NCBI GenBank assembly: GCA_029216955.1
Contig: JANAVB010016200.1
Coordinates: 3,406,310-3,470,309, forward strand
Direction: 5' to 3'
Length of the DNA: 64,000 nt
Origin: Iris pallida
Taxonomy: Eukaryota > Streptophyta > Magnoliopsida > Asparagales > Iridaceae
Positions 35,020 through 47,130 of this stretch are shown here, one piece after another. A program made the position numbers and the translations under genes. Each line of letters begins with the position of its first letter. The stretch's first letter is position 1. Under the pieces are notes generated by a model. It did no database searches and was not told where the DNA came from. It worked only from the letters and a program-made list of their open reading frames with translations.

Positions 35020-35977
35020 ATGGAGAGGAGAAAGATCAACTGCAGCGGATGGGCCGTCATCCCTATCGAGATTCTCTCGATGATACTGGTACTGTCGGGG
35101 ATGCCGGCGGACGAGGTAATGTGCAACGTGGCCCCAGTTTGCCGTTCGTGGTGGAAGGCGCTCAACGGTCCCTTAGACTATTGGTCTAACGTCGACTTGG
35201 TACAGTAGTGCCGGAGGACCCAACAAACCGCTGAGATTAGTTTGACCGTGATGAAGCTCGTGGCTCGCAGTGGGGGATATCTAGGGTCCTTCTCCACGTA
35301 CAAGCTCGACGAAGTAGCCTTCTGTTTTGCATGTTTAAGACCATACAAAATTTTATTTGGTCTTATTCTAATACTTTATTTTTTTATTACAAAATTTTAC
35401 GTATACTTTTGTTAATTTCTATTGTTTTCCCATTTTTATAATACAGTGGGAAATTTCTAAGGGTGCTGCGCATTCCGAAGTGCGACGTGAGTGATGAAAC
35501 TTTCGTGAGACACTTGGAGTTTCTCCCTGTGCTGGAAGAACTCGACATTAGCTACTGCCTCTATATCACGTCGACTGGAATATTTTCCGCCGGAAAGTAT
35601 TGCCACCGTCTGGTCAAGCTGAGTAGGAACATGCCTCCTCCATTTCATGCTCATGAACATGTTCGTACTGGACACGAAAAACGAGATGGAGGGAAAGGCC
35701 GTGGCTGATTCGATGCCGCGTCTCCAACACCTACATATGGGATTTGGCATGTTCAATGGAGACACGCTGCGATCTATCATATGCAACTGCAAGGGTCTTC
35801 GCGTGCTCGAGATACGTGGGTGCTTCAACGTGCACTTCGACGACGAACTCTGGAAAATTTGTTATTCAATACAGACGTTTAAAAAACCCTTTGATGATAA
35901 TCCCAGTCCCAGGGGAACCTGGATACGAGATGTATAATGATTTAGACATCATCAATCATTCCTGGGGTGAATGGTGA
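35020..35977 (+). pseudogene. Copy 2 of the F-box/LRR relic
   Basis: Best copy for the F-box: ATG at 35020 and an unbroken frame to DLVQ, then TAG at 35206-35208. The frame is open again straight after the stop, so one codon is the first lesion. Near 35638 this copy shifts frame where copy 1 does not. Confidence 0.75.
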
Positions 35978-36110
35978 AAACATTAGCATGCATGCATGCA
36001 TGCATGCATTTCTTTATATTTTTCACTAGTCTACATACAAGATATTTTTTATGAGTTCGATTCTCTATTTTGACAAAATTTTACTTTTGTCAATAATTTT
36101 TATATGATTA

Positions 36111-36556
36111 CTCCCTCCGTCCCAAAAATATAGTCCTATTTCTATTTTTACCAAGATTAAGAAAATTCAATTAATATGTCCAACAAAACAAAATCTCTCC
36201 AATTTGCCCCTCATAGAAGTTTTGAATTTTGCATGAACTTTTTGTACTTATTGTGATCTCTAATAGGGTTTATTTAATGCCATCACATTCTATTATGTAA
36301 ATTAAACTTTGGAGGCAATATTTTGGCAAATTATATAAACTAAAGTGTCTTTTCACTATCCATCATTAAAGCTCAAGTATATTTTCAAATGCAACTCTTA
36401 AATGCATAGAGAATTGTAGAGTTTATCTTCATATAATTGCAGTTTAAATAAGGCTAAATTGTAAATTACTCCACAACATCCATTATATAAAAAATGGGCT
36501 ATAATATAGGACAAACCAAAAAGGAAAGTGAGACTATATTTTTGGGACGGATGGAG
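36111..36556. mobile_element. Copy 2 of the Stowaway MITE
   Basis: Same termini and TA flanks as 16665-17111. Confidence 0.88.
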
Positions 36557-36962
36557 TAATTTATTTATAAATAAAATGGACTGTGATATAATATCGCCTA
36601 AGACGGCTCACTTCTGAGATTTCGACATTTTTCAACACAGATTTTACCATTATTACAACATCTCAGTGTAATCATATCCAAGAGATTTCGACATTTTCCA
36701 ACACAGATTTTACCTTATTCAAAATGAATTCTGGCGGTGCAAATTCCACTCATATTAGTGGTATCAGTGCCAATTCACCATAATTAATGGTGATCGATAC
36801 GAAAACATTGGTTTCTTTTTCACAACCCTTTAAAATCTATTTATGCAGCCAAACAGCCAAACTAATTCATCTTCACCAGCCTTCAAAACCAATTTATATA
36901 GATTCAAAACAAAACTAAACAGCCAAACTATTTAAAATTCACAACCCTACAGAACAGTCTCA

Positions 36963-37205
36963 AATGTACCATTCTCCGTCCTAAATGAACCATTCTCCGT
37001 CTTATATGTACCATTCTCCGTCCTACATGTATCATTCTCCGTCCTACATCCGTCATAAATGTACCATTCTCCGTCCTAAATGTACCATTCTCCGTCCTAC
37101 GTGTATCATTCTCCGTCCTACATTTACCATTCTCCGTCCTAAATGTACCATTCGTCGTCCTAAATGTACCATTCTCCGTGTTAGAAGAACGAAGAATGGT
37201 CATTA
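36963..37205. repeat. Copy 2 of array 5
   Basis: Matches 17517-17757 almost exactly. Confidence 0.88.
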
Positions 37206-37296
37206 ACAGTCCCAAAAATTGTTCCATACTAAGTTAAAGCATATAATAGCACCCAAAAAATGTTAACAATAGAAAAATTCTAAAGAACCCAAACAC

Positions 37297-37350
37297 CAGA
37301 CTCGAACCTAGGCCTTCCATGTAAAAGCCAAACGCACAACCAACTAAGCT
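37297..37350 (-). other. Copy 2 of the Lys-like tRNA relic
   Basis: Matches 17848-17902. Confidence 0.45.
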
Positions 37351-37575
37351 TGGAATAAGACATCAATAATGCTAAGTCTACTACCAAATGCTTAAAACAC
37401 TCTTACAACCTTCTTCCATTGCTGACATGTGGGCCAGCATTATATTTCCAACTTCCAATGAGGAATAACAAATTGAATATCCCCAACTTCCAATAAGGAA
37501 TAGGAAGAGTCGGTTAGGAACATGTATATATATACATAGGGGTCCCCATTCATCTGAGTAGGTTGCACATTTAAC

Positions 37576-37904
37576 ATGGCTCCAAAAAGATCATCTGGTT
37601 GGGAACCATTGCCAGAGTCTTCTTCCAGTCGTCGCCGAGCCTCTCCGCATGGAGCACCTCTGCGCCGCCTCCGGCCCATGACTGGCTGGCAGCGGCTGCG
37701 GACTTCCTGACCTCCTGCGGGTTGTCACTGGAGGTCATCGCTCGACCTCTTCATCCGGTGCCCAACTTTGACCTGTTGTCGATCACTACGGAGGAACGGG
37801 ATTCTCTGGAGAAGAGGGAAGCGTTTTGCCGCCTGTGCCATAGGGCGGGTGTGCACACCCTGCAGGACTTTACGGAGATCCTCCACGAGGCCAGTGTGGG
37901 CTAG
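37576..37904 (+). pseudogene. Copy 2 of the unknown 109-codon ORF, frameshifted
   Basis: Matches 18127-18456. One C is missing in the ACC-CTC run near 37657, so the N-terminal 45 codons and the rest are in different frames. Confidence 0.4.
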
Positions 37905-38788
37905 ACCCTCTTTTTTTTCGTTTTTATAGTTTTTTGTCCTCCTCTTGTATACTTCGCCGGAGAATGTTCCGGCGACGAAGCTGGGATTTAATGAAATATA
38001 ATATTTTGTTAACTCAATTTGGTTTCGGCTACAATCAAACTTTTACAACCTTCTTACAACTTACACCCATTTGCTAACTATAGCATTGCTCTTTATATAT
38101 TTTTCAATAAACAAATCTTGTTATGTCAAATCCATATATCAGGGACGATATCCCCATCAATGACTTGTTACGTCATAGAATTAATTATGCTGCCAGCGTC
38201 AATCTTGCCGTCAAATCCTATCTTAAATATGATTACAAAGTAAAATAGAGGACAACTTTGAGTGTTTCAATTTTACTCTTTTCAAGTACATAGTCTTCTT
38301 ATTTTCAAAAATTTAATCAAATATTTGAAAAATGGAAATATTGAGATTAAACTTCACATTCTTAAATATGTTGTCAAATTTTTTTAAATAAACATGTTTC
38401 CACCACGTTTTTTTCTGCCAAATTTTTCAATAATTTATTCGGAACACGTGGATATATACTAGTAATAATAGTAATAAATTTAATTTTGGAAACTAGTTTT
38501 TAAAATTAGGGTATCAAAATCCCAAAGGTTTATGTAGTGATTTCACATGGATATATACTAGTAATAATAGTAATAAATTTAATTTTGGAAAGTAGTTTTT
38601 TAAATTTAATAGTAATAAATTCGACCGTCTTATACTAGTAACATTAGTAATAAATTTAATTTAAGACTCAAAACTATTCTAATTTTTTCCACTTTCCAAT
38701 GTCATATAAGACGGTCGAATTTTCCTTTTTCTTCTCTCAAACCCTCTTCCTTCTCCCAAACCCTCTCCCAAACCCTCTTCTGATCAAA

Positions 38789-40166
38789 ATGCCGTCGAAG
38801 AAACAACGACCGTCGCCGAAGGGGAAGAATCCACAAAGGGATGCGATAAAGGCCCGAAGGGCAGAACTTGCAAGGGCGGCAAAAACCAAGATTATGGTCG
38901 CTAGGGTAGAGGCCGAAAGGGTAGCGACGGAAGCAGCGGCGGCAGCGACGATGAAAGCGGAGGCGGCAGCCAAGCCACGTGCAAAAAAGGCTAAAAAAAC
39001 TCATTGCTCGACAAAGACAAGAAAATCTATCTTCGATACAGAGTCGTCGGAAGACTCAACTTATGAAGATCGAAGGCGTACTCAAGCGAAGGCTAAGTTG
39101 GCAACGGATACAGAGTCATCAGCGTACTCCGAGGATTTTGAATTCCTCATTAGAAGAGGAAAATGAAGAGGAAGAGCAATCATCAAATAAGTCCCAGGCT
39201 GGAGAGGAGGTAAAAAAATTTAAAGACTCTAAATCTAAGAAAATTTACATTAAATATTTCAAGAAAAAGGTTGTTATGCCTGAAAGATCAATTAAGATGG
39301 ATGATGTCGAAGACGAAGCTTTCCTGGATATATTAAAATTCTATCAATTGGAGAAACTGAACAAATCCTGTCTTGAGAAAATCTTCCAAACAATAGTAAG
39401 AGAATTTTACTCAAATCTTCCGGCTGAAATTAAAGAAAAAGAAGAGGATCAACAACTGGTGTTTCTGAGAGGGAAACTGATTAGGGTAAATGCTGTTGTC
39501 ATCAACGAATTTTATGGATTTGATCCAGTTCCTGAGTTTGATATGAATGATATTGATAATGTTTCCATGACGGATGCAATTCATGAGATTACATGTGTTT
39601 CAATGGGTGCCAAGACCCCTCAAAATGTATACAAAGATTAATTAAAAACTTTGTATAAATTGTTGCATGCCTACGTATCTCAAACACTCAACCCTACTGG
39701 ACATGAGTTTTCCATCCATCCCGAGAGAGTAAAATTTCTTTATTATGGGGAAGAAAAAAGGATGGATATAGGTTCTTACATGTTCAGTAGAATGATGCAT
39801 CTCGTGGGAAAACCAACTGCAAGGACAGCTCTCCCTTTCGGAGGATTTGTATGCTCGATGGCTAATAAACATTCTGTCCCAAGCTTAGCAGGGGATGTTT
39901 ATATTAAAAACAAAGGACCCATGAGAAAACTAACCTTCACTCGAATGTTTGGAAAACGGGCAGCAGCTGCAAGCAAACCATCAACATCTGGAAAACCATC
40001 AACTTATGGAATCAAAAACACTAAGGACATGGTTGATGATCTATACAATTTTGTTGCTGCAAACTTTGAGAATGTCTTCAAAGAGATGAAGACTATATCC
40101 GACAACCAGAAATTGATTCTGGATAAGATTAACCAGATAGAGGTTGAATTTGTTGACCAAGAATAA
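38789..40166 (+). CDS. Copy 2 of the putative plant transposon protein gene (better copy)
   Basis: ATG at 38789. The basic N-terminus is unbroken to about 39140, where one extra T changes the frame. From there 39145-39641 is open through the domain, then TAA at 39639-39641, and 39642-40166 continues in the same frame to the end. With the extra T disregarded, the only remaining lesion is the TAA shared by both copies. Confidence 0.7.
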
Positions 40167-40541
40167 GATTTTTCTTTCCTCGTGAAGAAGGTAAATGGGG
40201 CTAGCCCAAACTCTTATGTAAAAATACACACTGTGCACATTGACACTTTAATGCTAGCCATCACTTTGATACTTCTATTTATGTTTCTGGATGTCATTTC
40301 TACATATACAGTGAGTCCATACTGACTATAATTTTTCTTAATCCGTCCCTCAAGGTGTAGGTGAAGGATATTTTGAGAAAGAAGAAGAAGAAAAAAAAAA
40401 AGAAACAAGAAGAAGAAGATGGAGATGGCTATGAAGATTCATCTTTTGAGTTTTGAATCTTTTATTTCAATTTGGAAGTAATATTTGACTTGTAATATGG
40501 TTCTGAATATTTGTTGGTCATGGCGGTCAAACTAAATTTTG

Positions 40542-41429
40542 TGTTTGAAATATTGTAAGACTAAACTTTTCGCTTGTACTAAGTGCATAGTTCGTAATTT
40601 GTTTTGAAAATGTAATATGGTCTTGAATTTAGAGTAGGTCTGATATTTATTTGGATTATTGTATTGTGAATTATGCAGGTTCTATGTTGAATTACTAACG
40701 TGGATTGGGTAGATTACTGTAACGTGAATTATGCAGTTTATTGGATTTGGAATGAAGTATACTTAATTTGATTATGATTTTTTGGTTGAAGCGTTTATTT
40801 GGTTGGCAGTTGGCCTTCATAGATGATATTGATATTTTGGTGTATTCCTTTGATTTACAGATTCCCATCACAGATTTCATGAGTCCTGGGTGCATTCCTA
40901 GGGTTTACAGGTGGCCTCATTACGGATGCATTCCTGGGATCACTAAAACTTTATTTGATTGTAATGTGTTTTGCTTTCTGTAAAAAAATACTACATCGAT
41001 GCCATCAGTATAAATTCGATGCCAGTGCCTATTCATCCCTTGTTATTGCTGAAGCAAAATTGTAATCCTGCCTGTTCATCCCTTGTTATTGCTGAAGCAT
41101 AATTGTAATCTGTCTGTTCATCCTTCGTTATTGCCATCAGTACATCGATGCCATCGGTATGAAGTCGATGCCAGTGTAATGCATAATGTAATGTAAGAAA
41201 AATTCTCTTTGATAGTAGGTTAATTATATTCAAACACTCGCATGAAATTTTGTGCAGCCATACAGTGGGAGCCTGATAAAATAATATTCAGATTTTCTTG
41301 AAAATGATTTAATATTAAATGAATGTACTATGGTAAATGATATTAAAAATACTGTAAATATTTGGTGAAAAAATATGAGATACTTGAACATTTCCAGTCC
41401 TAAATGTACCATACTTTGTTAAAAGCACA
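40542..41429. repeat. Unique AT-rich sequence resuming after the overlap, with direct repeats
   Basis: First bases not represented in copy 1. A 36-bp segment TACATCGATGCCATC...TCGATGCCAGTG occurs at 40991 and 41142. Between its copies, GTTCATCCCTTGTTATTGCTGAAGCA is repeated two to three times with a period of about 55 bp. No gene. Confidence 0.55.
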
Positions 41430-41680
41430 GAGAGTGTCCATTCTCCGTTTTCAAAGAACGGAGAATGGCCATTCTCCATGTTAAAGGAACGGAGAATGGC
41501 CATTCTCCTTGAGAATGGCCATTCTCCATGTTAAAAGCAAAGAGAACGGCCATTCTCCGTCCATTTGCCGTGCTAAAAGCAAAGAGAATGGCCATTCTCC
41601 GTCCATTCGCCGTGTTAAAAGCAAAGAGAATGGCCATTCTCCGTGTTAAAAGCAAAGAGAATGGCCATTCAGTGTCCAAA
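41430..41680. repeat. Array 6 of GGAGAATGGCCATTCTCC repeats
   Basis: Seven or so units with the palindrome GAATGGCCATTC between ACGGA/CTCCG arms, and spacers GTTAAAAGCAAAGA. This subtype differs from arrays 1-4 in its GGCC centre. It lies on the far side of the transposon-protein gene and is the last array in the window. Confidence 0.85.
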
Positions 41681-41907
41681 AAAAATATTTTCTTCGAAAA
41701 TATTATCATTAGAAAAGTAAAAAATATTTCGTCCCATCAATACAGATTTTTTTTTAAAAATATGTGAGCAGATGATCCGCCCGACCTCAGAAGCAGGTTT
41801 CCTCAGTTCACCACCACCACCATGACATGTAGCTTTATTAACAAAATATTAAATTATTAGATGAAAAATAAGATTTCTGACAATGGCATGGACAGTAAAA
41901 TTAGAGC

Positions 41908-42050
41908 GGCGCCGCTGGTACTTCTTCTTGTTCGAGGAGGTTTCGACGACGTCCGACGCGAACCGGACCGATTCTTCTCGGCGCAGCTGGTACTCCTCGT
42001 TGTTCTAGAAGGGCTCGACGACGTTCGACGCGATCCGGACCGATTCTTAT
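41908..42050. repeat. Two 72-bp tandem units
   Basis: Units start at 41908 and 41980 (GGCGC(C/A)GCTGGTACT ... CGACGACGT(C/T)CGACGCGA ... CGGACCGATTCTT). Minus-strand frames here read RIGP/RSGSRRTSS repeats and are most likely by-products. The flanks to 42376 hold nothing recognised. Confidence 0.6.
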
Positions 42051-42376
42051 TTCCTTCTTCATCTCCGTTTCTCTTTCTACCACAACCACCAACACCACCA
42101 CCACGACGGCCTGTAACCAAAAAAAAAAATTACGAAATATTAAATTGGATGGACGAAAGAGAGAGTAAATATGAGTTAATTTAGGGTGTTCATTGAAAAA
42201 ATTACAGTGAAGAATGACCTGCTAAAACAAGTTACCAACAGGTCAAAAGTCTAAATCAGCATTAAATGATGTTTCTACACTATTATTCAATCCGAACCAT
42301 TGGATCAACATCCAACGGTCCAAATTTCGGATGTATCGATACATCCTTTTCCAGCGGATGTATGGTAGAACGACCC

Positions 42377-42385
42377 ATATATATA

Positions 42386-42429
<44 letters not shown>

Positions 42430-42548
42430 CTTGTAAAGAAAAAAAATATATAAGCTTGTAAAGAAGGGAAAAAGAAGAGGGGGTGTGTGTGTCGAGTGAA
42501 GGCTGCCATGGGGCTAAAACTGAGAATAAAACACAATACTCTCAAAGA

Positions 42549-42627
<79 letters not shown>
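42377..42627. repeat. AT microsatellites upstream of the LINE
   Basis: Two (AT)n runs, 42377-42427 and 42551-42627. The second ends exactly where the LINE 5' sequence begins. Confidence 0.85.
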
Positions 42628-42630
<3 letters not shown>

Positions 42631-42701
42631 CTAGGGCTCCCTCCCGCAGGCGATTTCTCTCGCAGGAGCTCGTAGGCGATCTTGATGCTGGTTCCGACGG
42701 G

Positions 42702-43090
42702 GGGCTCCGCCCCCCCCCGAATGGCTCTTTGGTGGCGGACTCCGGCCACCTTGGCCGTTGCTTGGCAGGGGTCGTCGTCCTTGGTGGCGACCCGACTGTG
42801 CGAGTTGCTGGCGGTTCCCTCGGCGAGGAACGGCTGGTGGTTCAGGCGGGGGGCTCCGCCCCCTCTGATGGCTTGGCGGCGGCCACCGGCCACCTTGGTC
42901 GCTGCTTGGCAGGTGGCGTCGTCCCTGGTGGCGACCCGCCTGCGCAAGTTGCTGGCGGCGATTCCCTCGGCAAGGAACGGCTGGAGGTTCCGGCGGGGAG
43001 TCCTGCCCCCCCCCCCCCGAGCAATGCGGGACGCTCCGGCCATCTGGGCCGTCGAGTGGCAGGAGTCGTCGGCTCTGCCCCTCATGGTCC
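42702..43090 (+). repeat. LINE 5' tandem monomers of about 145-149 bp
   Basis: Unit 1 starts GGGGCTCCGCCCCC at 42702, unit 2 at 42851 and a partial unit 3 (GGGGAGTCCTGCCCCC) near 42996. Shared words include GGCCACCTTGG, TTGCTGGCGG and CCCTCGGC(G/A)AGGAACGGCTGG. Such monomer arrays in L1 elements of other organisms carry promoter activity; that this is so here is inference. Confidence 0.7.
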
Positions 43091-43222
43091 TGGTCCGACG
43101 GGGGGGGGGAGGGGGGCTTTGGCCCTCCTAGACTTCCAGTGGGCGGCAATGGGGACGTTTCGGTTGTCGGAGGGGGAGTCGCTCCTGTCCCGAGGGGGCC
43201 TCCGGTTCGGGGCGAGGTGGCA

Positions 43223-43717
43223 ATGCGGGTGGTCCCTCCGGCAGCTGCGGCGGTGGCCCCGTCGAAGGTGGCAGGTGGAGGGACGGATGGCCCGGTGAGG
43301 ACATTCGCTGCGATGGTGGGTGGACCCGCGTCGGCATCGACGGGTGGTTCGTCTAGGGTGGATTTTCGACCAGCCTCTGTTTCCGGTGGTCGGAAGGTGG
43401 TTGTTTTCTCTCAGTCGGATATGGAGGCCCTCACGGCGCCGTGTGGGCTGGACCTTATTGGCAAGTTTGCTCGGCGGAGACTTCCGGTTGAGGCTATTAG
43501 AAAGCCCTTTGACTCGCGGAGTTTCAGGGGGTTGATTGAAGTGAACGCTATCGATGATCGACATGTTCTTATTCGGCCTCATGTCGAGAGTGACTTTCTC
43601 CGGCTGCGGTCTAAGGACTGTTGGTTCGTTGGCCGGGTTCCTATGGTGATATTCAGGTCGTCGGTGGATTTTTCACCGTTGAGAGAGGACCCTCGGGTTT
43701 CCATCTGGGTGGCCTTC
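43223..43717 (+). CDS. LINE ORF1, 5' part (DUF4283)
   Basis: The frame is open from 43139 and the first in-frame ATG is 43223 (MRVVPP). After a Pro/Ala/Gly-rich leader the DUF4283 core reads GKFARRRLPVEAIRKPF, VNAIDDRHVLIRPHVESDFLRL and VPMVIFRSSVDFSPLRE, ending at SIWVAF where the LTR interrupts it. DUF4283 is the N-terminal RNA-binding-type domain of plant LINE ORF1, a chaperone-like partner of the element RNA. Confidence 0.85.
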
Positions 43718-46700
43718 TGTAAACCCCCTAATTTTCTAATACGATTTTTAATTATTGCATATATTTTTTTTATATATACTTCGTATTTACGCGTCATATA
43801 ATAATTCGCATTTTTGTAGCATGCGAGATTTGTGTTTTGTAACTTCTCGACGAGTGCGAATATGTGTCGTGGTACATATTTTAGAAAAACATTTTTATTA
43901 TCAAATTTTATTTTTTTATAGGAAAGTACATTTTCAAATAATATGTGATAAATATTTTCACTTTCAAAAAGAGTTATTTTATTCAAATAAATATTGGTTT
44001 GGAAAATTTTATAGATTTGTTTATTTTGCTATGATTAAAGTATTTACCTTGATTTTTGAAATTAATTAATATTATATTTTAATATTTATGAAAAAGATAT
44101 TTGGAATCTTGTTTTATTCAATATTTGATTAAATATGGTAATTTAAATTGTAAAAGATTTTATTGACTGTATTTAAAATATTTTAAAATTAAGTATAGAA
44201 TTAATTTGGATTGGATTTGAATTAAATTGAAGTATTTTTAAATCGATTTAAATTAATAGGGGACTTATCTAATTGGGATTTAAATAAATCCCAATCCCTA
44301 TCCAACTGGAAATTCCCACCTCCTATAAAAGGAGAGGTACTCCTCCAGAATTTTTTCATCCGCAGATGTGTATTGTGTCTGTGTCCACCATTCTTATTCC
44401 ATATTATACAATTACATTATCCCTGCGTCGGACACACCCCGACGTCATCGAATACCCAATCCTAATCCTACCCACATCCATCAGCACCCCGACTCCTACG
44501 CCATCACCGCAGCGACCAACACCAGCACACCGGAACCGAACCCCAAGCATCGCCCATCCCCAAATCATGCTACCAATCCGCCTCCTCCCTGCACGGCCTC
44601 GACAACCACCCTGTCCATCGCCATTACCACCACCACCGTCCGGACAATACCCCCTGCCACCGTAGCCATCACCATCTTCGTCACCCTTGCCAGTAACAGT
44701 CCCACCACCGCCAACTCCACCGTGTCCGACCACCGTCGTGTTCCCCAAATCAACCCATCACAACATAGCAGGAGAAAGAAAACCCTCACCTGAATTTCTC
44801 CGCGTGGCCGCCTCCCGCAGATCCACGCCTCCGCGGCGGTCTTCCCGCTCCTCCCTGCTCCGCACCGGAGCAGCAGTGGCAGAGTCGCCCGCTCCAGACG
44901 CCGCCCCCATCCGCTCCGCCCGTGCCACTCTCCACGGAATCCGTCGATCAGCCCAGCCCACGCTGCCTCCGCGCTCACTCCGGCGTCTCCGACGAGCCGT
45001 CCTCTCCGCAGAATCATCCCGCCGCCGCACCTACGCCGGATCCGCACTGAGAAACCCCAGATCCTTCGCCTTCCATCCGGCTCTGCCGCCTCCATGGCAG
45101 CGCGCCTCGGCACCAACGCCGCTCTGCCCAGCGCGCAGGACCCCGGCGTGGACCCCCCTCGCCGCTCGCCGCCCGGACTCCGTCGAGGCCGCCGAGCGCC
45201 GCCCCTTGGTAAAATTTCAATTTTTCCCCTCTCTCTCTCGTGAAAGTTGGGGAAGGGAAATTAGATGTTGGTTTTAATAATAATATTACTATAATTATAT
45301 ATCAGTTATTATAACTATTCCTATTATATTATTATTAGTTTATTATTATTATCAATATATGTTTATTACTATTAAGATTTTTATCATTATTATTATCACT
45401 ATTATTATTATTATTAGTGCTATCTACTACTGTTATTATTATTGATTTTATTATTATTATTAATATTATTATCATTATATTTAGTAAAAAGGGAAGTGGT
45501 GATTAATTTTAGGTTTTATAATAATTATTATCATTAGTATTAATATTATGATTAGTTTATTTAATATATTATTATATTATTAGTATTTTGTTTGGATTAT
45601 GACTTTATTTTTGGAGTATTATATTATATTAATCTATTTTATTCGACAATATTTTTCTAAAAATTTATTAAAATAATTTTGACTAAGGAAAGATTTGCTT
45701 TCTACAAAATCTGTATATATTTTTAACTACTAGTTTTTCTCTATAAATTATTTTTTTTACAAAACTATAATATTTGCTTAAAAACGAGTTTTTATTTTCT
45801 AAAGTATTAGTCTAAAAATCTATTTTTACTAATAAGGTTAGTTTCTGGTATTATAAATACTTTCTAAAAATATGGTACGTAACTCCCTACATAAATTTTT
45901 CTCGACTACCACCATTAATCGTGACTAAATCATGCTTCCTATTTTCTTGTGGATTCGTACCCTTACTCATCGAACATGGCTACTGGACAGACATGACTTG
46001 TCGGATTTTGCACCACACCAGGCGACACCCCAGGCAAGATACCTTGCCATTATACTGTTTATATTCAGTCTGCATTTTTATTACATATTACTGTTCATTT
46101 ATTTTTAGTTCTTGATTACTGTCTGCTCAGTGATATTAGTTGTACCTTGTTATTTACCTTTGATTGCATATGGACTTAGAGTTAAGGGACTACCATTAGC
46201 TTAGTGCATTGCATAAAACTTTGACACTGTTGTGCCACGAGATGTGTGAGTTATGAGTAGCATATAGTCTACGGACTTGCGTGTTGGCTGATCACTGATG
46301 CGTGCAGGACGTGCGTTAGGTCTAACTGTCAATAGTTGTATGTTAGAAGACTTGGCGGTTAGTAGTGTTACATGGTCGTGGATGCGACATGATAGGTGCA
46401 TTGGGTGGGGAGGACATTACCTGACGTATGGGCTTCTATGCACTTCCTTTATTACCTGTGCGCTCCGCCGGAGACGCAGGCTCCAGGTGCCCTCTGACGT
46501 TTTCCAGAGCGTTATGGACGTAGCCCCTTGCACATGATGCCCTCTGACGATCTTCGGACGTTACGGACGTAGGCCCCTGGTGCCCTGTATGGGAACTATG
46601 CCGATCCTATTTACAGCCAGGGCCCATGCGACGAAAGGTTTATTCTCACTGCATGTTCACTTTAGTTTGGTTAGATTACCTTATAGTGTCTTATCACTTT

Positions 46701-47130
46701 CTTTGATTGTGGCATATTTTATATTCAGTATTATATGGCATGTTGATGTATCTTGTTACGTCCCTCTGAGGACCTGGTTATCTCGCCAGGTGTGTGTTTT
46801 GTGATTTCTTGCAGGTGCTCTAGCTAAGGCCATTCCTTCCTTCGTGGTGATTGCTCTTGGACTCGCCATTGCTCTCGCTTGCTAAATTCTTTCCTTGTAT
46901 ATTTTTCCATATATAATTTGGTTGGTAGTGGACTTTGTCTCCGCCCAACTATTGTGTACATGACAAATTCATAGTTACTTTTATATCATATTTATCTTTG
47001 TGGATGAGATTTAGTACCTTGGTTACTGCATTTTACAGCTTATGTATATACGAGGGTCCATATACTTCGTATGTATACAGCTGGCATGATTACGTTCTAG
47101 TCCTACGTATTTTGGGACTGGGGCGTTACA
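43718..47130 (+). mobile_element. Solo LTR (3413 bp), Ty3/gypsy type, inserted in LINE ORF1
   Basis: Begins TGTAAACCCCC and ends GGGGCGTTACA, with inverted TGTAA/TTACA ends. It is flanked by CCTTC on both sides (43713-43717 and 47131-47135), a 5-bp target duplication. A TATAAAA box lies at 44324-44330, so U3 is about 630 bp and R-U5 very long. No pol or gag, primer site or second LTR is found inside, so it is the product of LTR-LTR recombination. Contents include a CCG-rich stretch with spurious ORFs (44400-45230), an ATT-rich microsatellite zone (45260-45560) and partial tandem repeats at 46480-46590. Confidence 0.85.

Larger units (their letters stand above)
21098..40541 (+). repeat. Second copy of 1421-21084 (probable unmerged contig overlap, not a real duplication)
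   Basis: Every feature of 1421-21084 recurs in the same order and orientation. Length is 19444 versus 19664 bases. The coordinate offset falls from 19677 at the start to 19593 at the protease gene end, 19512 at the transposase ATG and 19444 at the F-box ATG, then rises to about 19457 at the end. So copy 2 loses bases on its left and copy 1 on its right. Substitutions are rare (for example G/A at 6881 versus its counterpart near 26440). Confidence 0.93.

Noticed and set aside
1421..40541. Genuine recent 19-kb tandem duplication
   Set aside because: Borders coincide with a 13-N gap on both sides, and differences are mostly small indels concentrated at each contig's tip.
40768..40983. Possible reverse transcriptase motif FIDDIDILVYS
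   Set aside because: Only a dozen residues resemble the gypsy catalytic block, the spacing is wrong and there is no supporting RT sequence around it.
42243..43149. Large minus-strand ORFs across the LINE 5' region and the AT run
   Set aside because: They include long YIYIYI stretches from the microsatellite and antisense of the monomers; no protein family.
44366..45277. ORFs of 100-196 codons on both strands, Pro/Arg/Ala-rich
   Set aside because: They lie within the transcribed leader of a solo LTR, overlap each other on opposite strands, and show no domain; GC-rich composition explains the lack of stops.
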